DNA from: Tragulus kanchil
Taxonomy: Eukaryota; Chordata; Mammalia; Artiodactyla; Tragulidae
NCBI GenBank assembly: GCA_022376925.1
Contig: JAIOJX010000031.1
Location: forward strand, 135,550,854-135,614,853
Length of the DNA stretch: 64,000 nt
Reading direction: 5' to 3'
Of the stretch, positions 57,319 through 64,000 are shown piece after piece. Numbering within the stretch: position 1 is the stretch's first letter; every line of letters begins with the position of its first letter. Below the pieces are notes generated by a model. It had not been told where the DNA came from and ran no database searches. It saw nothing but the letters and a program-made list of their open reading frames with translations. A program made the position numbers and the translations under genes.

Positions 57319-57839
57319 CCCAACTTGATGTCTCTCTCAGGGTTGTGGTCTGTGTGTATAAAACTCCCAGGACTGGGCTGTTTTGGGTGGGCAGGTGCTC
57401 CTTTGACCTTGGTGCTGTGTGGCTTCCCATGTGGCTGGGAAGGGCTTCCCCCCAGCACCACCACACAGGGTCGACTTTCTGGCTCAGAGTAAAGGAGGGG
57501 AGGGGAGGGGAAGACACACTTTAGACCCACAAAGGGGAATTCCTCCAAGATGCCCAGATCGCTTTTCCTCAGATCTCACTGGCCAGAGCAGAATCACATG
57601 GTGACATCTAGTTGCAAGGGATGCTGGGAAGTGTGGTCCTTATCTGGGCAATCCTGTGTTAACAATACCTGCTATGATTATAGCAAAGGAAAAGGCTTTT
57701 GTGTCCACCACTGACTGGGTCTGCTGTGTTAACTGATCCCAGCACCACGTTGTGATGAGTATACGAGTTAATACATATATTCTTCAACTCTGTATCTCTC
57801 TCCCATTGATTAAGATCCCTTCCGTTTTTAGAATGATAA

Positions 57840-58050
57840 ACATGTTTGAGCACTAGCCACAGGGTAGGCAGCAAGTTAATGTCTGTATACGTCTTGAGCC
57901 ACTTAATTCTCACAACCTGTGGCTGGTTCTTTCTGAGATAAAGAGAGAGAGGCACGAGGAGTCCAAGCCACATGGATCATAAGGAGCCAAGCCAAGATTC
58001 AAACCCAGGCGGGCTGGCTCCAGAGTCTGTGCCCTTAATCATCACGGTGT
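57840..58050 (-). repeat. MIR
   Basis: Good MIR on the minus strand: 'cacttaattctcacaacc', 'caagattcaaacccaggcgg', 'tggctccagagtctgtgccc'. Copy at 58987-59197. Confidence 0.88.
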
Positions 58051-59218
58051 CCACCTCACAGATGGGGGCCAGGGTCCACAGATGGTCACACAGCTGTGAG
58101 GCAGAGAGTCCCGTTCAACACTCACACCGTCCAGCCCTCCATTCACTTACCTCTTCCCATGTTGCAGAAAGGCTTGGAATATGTGTGTAGCATGTATCTG
58201 TAGCTGCAATTGTGCCACTTGGCAACAACCATCACAAAATTCACAGAAGTTGTTCACTGAAGTTAACATACACAACATGAGAGCTATGAGTTTTATTTGG
58301 AGACTTTCTGAGGATTATAGCCCAGCAAACAGCCTCTCAGAATGCTGTGAGGAACTGCTCCAAGCAGGTAGGTAGGAGATCTGTTTATATGCGGTGTTGG
58401 AAAAGAGGTTCCTGAGATCAAGTCACACCTCATTACAAGCTCCCCAGTATAGCTGCTTCAATAAACCCAACTTGATGTCTCTCTCAGGGTTGTGGTCTGT
58501 GTGTATAAAACTCCCAGGACTGGGCTGTTTTGGGTGGGCAGGTGCTCCTTTGACCTTGGTGCTGTGTGGCTTCCCATGTGGCTGGGAAGGGCTTCCCCCC
58601 AGCACCACCACACAGGGTCGACTTTCTGGCTCAGAGTAAAGGAGGGGAGGGGAGGGGAAGACACACTTTAGACCCACAAAGGGGAATTCCTCCAAGATGC
58701 CCAGATCGCTTTTCCTCAGATCTCACTGGCCAGAGCAGAATCACATGGTGACATCTAGTTGCAAGGGATGCTGGGAAGTGTGGTCCTTATCTGGGCAATC
58801 CTGTGTTAACAATACCTGCTATGATTATAGCAAAGGAAAAGGCTTTTGTGTCCACCACTGACTGGGTCTGCTGTGTTAACTGATCCCAGCACCACGTTGT
58901 GATGAGTATACGAGTTAATACATATATTCTTCAACTCTGTATCTCTCTCCCATTGATTAAGATCCCTTCCGTTTTTAGAATGATAAACATGTTTGAGCAC
59001 TAGCCACAGGGTAGGCAGCAAGTTAATGTCTGTATACGTCTTGAGCCACTTAATTCTCACAACCTGTGGCTGGTTCTTTCTGAGATAAAGAGAGAGAGGC
59101 ACGAGGAGTCCAAGCCACATGGATCATAAGGAGCCAAGCCAAGATTCAAACCCAGGCGGGCTGGCTCCAGAGTCTGTGCCCTTAATCATCACGGTGTCCA
59201 CCTCACAGATGGGGGCCA

Positions 59219-61516
59219 GGGTCCACAGATGGTCACACAGCTGTGAGGCAGAGAGTCCCGTTCAACACTCACACCGTCCAGCCCTCCATTCACTTACCTC
59301 TTCCCATGTTGCAGAAAGGCTTGGAATATGTGTGTAGCATGTATCTGTAGCTGCAATTGTGCCACTTGGCAACAACCATCACAAAATTCACAGAAGTTGT
59401 TCACTGAAGTTAACATACACAACATGAGAGCTGTGAGTTTTATTTGGAGACTTTCTGAGGATTATAGCCCAGCAAACAGCCTCTCAGAATGCTGTGAGGA
59501 ACTGCTCCAAGCAGGTAGGTAGGAGATCTGTTTATATGCGGTGTTGGAAAAGAGGTTCCTGAGATCAAGTCACACCTCATTACAAGATTCATGTTGATCA
59601 TGATGAATGGCCATCTCAGTTAATGTGTTCCTTCCTTGTGTAAGATGGAAGAATCAAAGACTCTTGGGTCCTATGATTTTCTCCTGAACCTATCTAATAC
59701 CTGAGGTGTAACTGAACTCAGGTCTGACCACCCACCACTTATCAATTAATAATTCTAGAGGTAGATGTCTGTAGACAGGATGGGTGCTTTAATCACAATA
59801 GGTGACATCTGGAGAAATGGTGGAGCCATGTTCAGAGGCCAGCTCCAAAGATTCTGCTCAGCCTTGAAAAATTTTAAAGAGAGGAATGGAGGACTCTCAG
59901 TGAATCATTGAGGCAGGAGGCTGGGTTTGCATCCTTCTCCACTGACAGCAGAACTGACTGAAGTCTCTTCATATGTTATGTCGCACATTCAATCTGCCTG
60001 CTGGATTACTTCACTGTGCTACTGAGGGTAGAGAGCTAGTCATTCTTCTATTTATCCAGGAATGGTACCAACAGGCTAGATAAGGCATGTGTGCATTCAG
60101 GAGAGCCTAAGTCAGGAGCTCGTTTTGATTACTCAGCGATTTCATTCCAATGATTAGTTTCTTCTAAGGTCGGGGGCGGGAGGACAGAAATAGGCAAACA
60201 GGAAAGGGACAAAAGAGCTGCTTTCAGAAGAACCCTTCTGCCACTTTTCCCAGAACTAAGTGTCTCATCCAGATTTTCACTCTGGATTCCTTTTAAGGAC
60301 AACTGCAGGTGGTAGTGGATGGTGGGGCACCCACAGAAGTTAGGAGCAAAATACATAGTCTGACCGAGGGTCCACAGATGGTCACACAGCTGTGAGGCAG
60401 AGAGTCCCGTTCAACACTCACACCGTCCAGCCCTCCATTCACTTACCTCTTCCCATGTTGCAGAAAGGCTTGGAATATGTGTGTAGCATGTATCTGTAGC
60501 TGCAATTGTGCCACTTGGCAACAACCATCACAAAATTCACAGAAGTTGTTCACTGAAGTTAACATACACAACATGAGAGCTGTGAGTTTTATTTGGAGAC
60601 TTTCTGAGGATTATAGCCCAGCAAACAGCCTCTCAGAATGCTGTGAGGAACTGCTCCAAGCAGGTAGGTAGGAGATCTGTTTATATGCGGTGTTGGAAAA
60701 GAGGTTCCTGAGATCAAGTCACACCTCATTACAAGATTCATGTTGATCATGATGAATGGCCATCTCAGTTAATGTGTTCCTTCCTTGTGTAAGATGGAAG
60801 AATCAAAGACTCTTGGGTCCTATGATTTTCTCCTGAACCTATCTAATACCTGAGGTGTAACTGAACTCAGGTCTGACCACCCACCACTTATCAATTAATA
60901 ATTCTAGAGGTAGATGTCTGTAGACAGGATGGGTGCTTTAATCACAATAGGTGACATCTGGAGAAATGGTGGAGCCATGTTCAGAGGCCAGCTCCAAAGA
61001 TTCTGCTCAGCCTTGAAAAATTTTAAAGAGAGGAATGGAGGACTCTCAGTGAATCATTGAGGCAGGAGGCTGGGTTTGCATCCTTCTCCACTGACAGCAG
61101 AACTGACTGAAGTCTCTTCATATGTTATGTCGCACATTCAATCTGCCTGCTGGATTACTTCACTGTGCTACTGAGGGTAGAGAGCTAGTCATTCTTCTAT
61201 TTATCCAGGAATGGTACCAACAGGCTAGATAAGGCATGTGTGCATTCAGGAGAGCCTAAGTCAGGAGCTCGTTTTGATTACTCAGCGATTTCATTCCAAT
61301 GATTAGTTTCTTCTAAGGTCGGGGGCGGGAGGACAGAAATAGGCAAACAGGAAAGGGACAAAAGAGCTGCTTTCAGAAGAACCCTTCTGCCACTTTTCCC
61401 AGAACTAAGTGTCTCATCCAGATTTTCACTCTGGATTCCTTTTAAGGACAACTGCAGGTGGTAGTGGATGGTGGGGCACCTCCTTTAGTTGGCAGAAGTT
61501 AGGAGCAAAATACATA
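59219..61516. repeat. 1.1-kb direct duplication 20 (59219-60357 / 60368-61516)
   Basis: Offset 1149 bp. It overlaps duplication 19, so 'gggtccacagatggtcacac' occurs three times (58072, 59219, 60368). Near its end copy 1 lacks ten bases present in copy 2. No gene or clear repeat inside. Confidence 0.93.
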
Positions 61517-62081
61517 TGAGGTCAGGGAGGTGACCCTGCTGAGGTTTCTGCTGGGCGCTGGTCCTCAGCTCACCTAGGGTGGCTTCTCCTGGAGGACTAG
61601 GGACACCTGGCCCTGTTCTCAGTATCTTTCCTCCTCCAGCAGGCTTGCTTGGGCATGTCCATCCTCACGGCACTGGTAGAGGTGCAGGAGAGAAACAAAC
61701 GCTGTTTCATAAGCCCTTTTTAAGCATCTGCATGGTCACATTTTGCCAGCCTCCACTGGCAAAAGTCAGTTCCATGGCCAAGTACAGATTTAGAACCAGA
61801 CAACATTGCACACTTAATGGGTGTAGGGTGTGGACATGAGGCAGGGTGAAGAACCGGGGCCATGGTTGCAATCTAACAAACAGAACACAGAATTGCAGTC
61901 ACCAGTTTGCATTGTCTCCCACCTTTCAGAACACAAAGGGTTTACCAGCCTGGTGTCTGCAAGGGAAGCCAGCCAGGCATAGGAGAGCAACACTTGGGCA
62001 GTCAGGTGGCCCTACTCAAGCATCAGAAAAGACTTTGAGAGGATCTAGGTAACAGGGTGAGTGAAAGGGAAGAAAGACTTC

Positions 62082-62117
<36 letters not shown>

Positions 62118-62168
62118 ACACATATGACTTCCTGTATGTGTCAAGCATTTTGAAACATCAGAGAACAC
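61517..62168. other. 3' flank of unit D, nothing recognised
   Basis: No gene supported. A (GT)n tract lies at 62084-62115. Confidence 0.5.
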
Positions 62169-62423
62169 ATGCTAGAGAGCAGCTCTACAGGTGTCATGAG
62201 TGAGGAGAAACTTTCCCTGGAGACCCAACTCTTAATAACCACGGGAAATTCCACACCACAGGAAAACCTTGTGCATGCATCAGAGGCAGGGCAGGTCTTC
62301 TCCCTGATACTCCACCAGAAAGTTCATGCTGGAAAAGATGGTAAACTCTCTGCGTGTGAAAAAGCCTATGGCTTAACATACCTGAAAGTCCTCAGAGCAG
62401 GCAAAAGGCGAGAACCTACATGA
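62169..62423 (+). pseudogene. decayed C2H2 zinc-finger fragment
   Basis: In frame, the segment reads ILHQKVHAGKDGKLSACEKAYG, which follows the pattern of a zinc-finger linker and next finger (HQ-x-x-H-TGEKP-x-x-C-x-x-C-x-KA-F) with the linker and one cysteine spoiled. Upstream and downstream parts no longer match. It looks like a relic of a KRAB-type zinc-finger exon; not functional. Confidence 0.45.
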
Positions 62424-62879
62424 ATGGAGATTTCCTTTATTTTACCGCAGACATTTTCTGGTAGACCAGAAGTTCTCCTGTGGGGTGGGACTCCATCGCC
62501 CCCTCTCGGAATTTATCTGCAACACTGGGGATATTTCAGGTTGTCCACAATCGGTGCCTCTTCTAGGCTCTAATAGATAGAGACTTTTCTAAACATGGTG
62601 CAATGCAACAGGAAGACCACCCCCCTGTCCCCGTGCAAGGAATGTTGGGGTCGCAAGTGTCAGTAGTGACACTGTGGGAGTTGCATTTGAGAAGGAGTTC
62701 AGGTACAGTTTTCTTGCTCTCCAACACAGGAATTACTAATTAACTGCATGAGGTTGCTTCAGTGTAAACAAATCGATCTTAAGTAAAATTCAAAACAGAG
62801 TTTCTCAGTTGCTCAAGGCAGGTTTCAGCAGCTAGATGTGGCCAGACACGGCAGATACAGAGCTGTCCGTGGTCACGGA

Positions 62880-63560
62880 AGGTCCTGTCTCAGCTCTGGT
62901 TTTGATCCCTTAAGTTATCAGAATTACACACACTGTAGCCCCCAGAAAGGGAGGTTGTGGGCTGGGTGCTGTGAGAGCCTGAGGAGTGCAGATTCCTGAG
63001 CATCTTATCGGTGGATCTTGGGGACTCCTGGCTCCACGCAGCATCCTAGGGCTCTTGGCGTCTCAGGGCAGCCCGTGCCCTACCTGCAGGACACCCCCTC
63101 TGCCTGGGAGAGATTAGCCAGTTGGTTACCGATAGTGTTAGGTAAATGCTAACATTTCCTGGGGATTTCTGCCTGTCACCCGTAGTGCTGAGCACTTTAC
63201 AGAGACTCTCCTGTAACCTTTATCAGAGTCCTACGAAACAGAAACTGATATGATCCCCAATTTATAGGAAAGACACCCCAGTTCATGAGAACTGTGTTTT
63301 TTTAAAGGTGGTTTTTCTGAATTTTGCACGTATATCAAGAATATATTACTATTCTCACAGTACACTTCACAGGATTTAAATTTGCGTAAACTGTATCTTT
63401 AAAAAAGAAGAAGAAAATAGCTGTTCACATTTCCGCCCCAATTGCACTTTTTACAGGAATTTCTTGGTTTAGCTACTCCAGGAGTTGGCACCAGAAATTC
63501 TTTAGGACTGGGGTGGACCGACTATGACCATCCAGCCCACAGCCTGTTTGTGTAAATAAG
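62880..63560 (+). other. spacer module after gene D, with MIR
   Basis: Homologous to 18810-19180 and 37270-38960 ('gggctgggtgctgtgagagcc', 'ggggactcctggctccacgc', 'agccagttggttaccgat'). The minus-strand MIR is at about 63180-63290. Confidence 0.6.
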
Positions 63561-63814
63561 GGCGTACACCATCCTTAGGGAGAGTCCGGGCTGTTCTCAT
63601 GCAAAGTGGAGCAGCGGCACAGGCGGGATGGCCAAGGGTCTAAAACATCAGCCACACCCTTGATAAATAAGGCGACGGATCCTGATTTGAACAGATACAA
63701 ACTGAAATCCAAACTGAAATCGATCAATATAGGTTAAGGTGCTTACAAGGGTTAGGAAGAGGAAGGAAGCTCTGCAGCTACCGCGACCGTGATGCACACT
63801 GTCAAAGATACCCT

Positions 63815-64000
63815 GTGTTTGAGTTTAGTGCGTGTGCTATTAACACATACATGTGTTTCTTCTTGTTCATTTCTTCATACTTTAAGTACAAGTTTAGAAC
63901 CACTACTTACTCCTTCTACCTGCCCAAGGTAATTCTCGCCGCCTTACAACCTGCCCACGGAAACCTCCTAAATCGGTTTCTCTAGAGAAGGAAGACCAAG
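63815..64000 (+). other. left end of a fifth unit (E)
   Basis: The last 186 bases match 39227-39412, the start of unit C, with only scattered differences ('gcccacggaaacctcctaaa', 'tctctagagaaggaagacc'). The array continues past the window. Confidence 0.75.

Larger units (their letters stand above)
57295..59585. repeat. 1.1-kb direct duplication 19 (57295-58439 / 58441-59585)
   Basis: Offset 1147 bp; the first copy ends 'cctcattacaag' and jumps to 'ctccccagtatagctg'. One visible difference (agctatgag versus agctgtgag, near 58287). It doubles the 3' end of gene D and a MIR. Confidence 0.93.

Noticed and set aside
2989..61516. The regular ~1.1-kb repeats as a new kind of genomic repeat or CRISPR-like array
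   Set aside because: The repeated text differs at every site, the copies are adjacent pairs only, and mismatches cluster at junctions. That fits unmerged overlaps; there are no short regular repeats with spacers.
1..64000. Endogenous retrovirus or other viral sequence
   Set aside because: I saw no LTR pair, primer-binding site or gag/pol/env-like frames; the only reverse-transcriptase remnants are LINE.

Overview
Organism and character. This is nuclear DNA from a ruminant mammal. Bov-tA-type SINEs, CHR-2-like tRNA-Glu SINEs, a BovB (RTE) LINE fragment, L1 pieces and many old MIR relics are recognisable by eye; BovB plus Bov-tA points to Ruminantia, but I cannot name the species. There is no operon structure and no long single-exon gene. 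Most open frames are chance frames in GC-rich DNA or repeat shadows.

Main content. The window holds a head-to-tail array of one small gene, all copies on the + strand: A (about 3.7-19.3 kb), B (about 20.0-39.2 kb), C (about 39.2-48.2 kb), D (about 48.2-63.8 kb), and the first ~190 bp of a fifth unit E (63.8-64.0 kb). The array therefore continues to the right. Each unit has a CpG-rich 5' block with a probable non-coding first exon, an intron with TG-rich tracts, then coding exons of constant size: exon 2 (90 bp, carries the ATG), exon 3 (92 bp) and exon 4 (183 coding bp with the stop). Genes A, B and D encode 114-115 residue proteins: an acidic N-terminus, a basic middle, the exon 3/4 junction (CP-[ML]-PS-[VF]-CF) and a cysteine-rich C-terminus (ECPL-[GC]-CLS). 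Gene C keeps exons 2 and 3 but has lost exon 4. I do not recognise the family; it may be undescribed.

Sequence quality. The window contains 20 direct duplications, each 1.06-1.19 kb, arranged head to tail, nearly identical inside and with most visible mismatches close to the junctions. Several overlap so that some stretches occur three times. This is what a tiling of 2-5 kb fragments looks like when the ~1.1 kb overlaps are not merged. About 22.3 kb of the 64 kb is probably redundant and the real locus about 41.7 kb. Doubled exons (exon 4 of A; exons 2 and 3 of B; exon 2 of C; exon 2 of D) should not be read as biological without checking.

Layout. 0-3.2 kb: left flank with SINE, L1 and BovB pieces. 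3.2-8.7 kb: 5' region of A with two CpG blocks, the first carrying two opposed ZNF143/THAP11-like motifs. 9.9-14.8 kb: coding exons of A. 15-20 kb: repeat-rich spacer. 20-27 kb: two CpG blocks of B. 28.7-36.7 kb: coding exons of B. 37-39 kb: spacer. 39.4-45.1 kb: C. 45.1-48.2 kb: intron remnant fused to spacer. 48.5-57.3 kb: D. 57.3-63.8 kb: 3' flank, including a decayed zinc-finger fragment.
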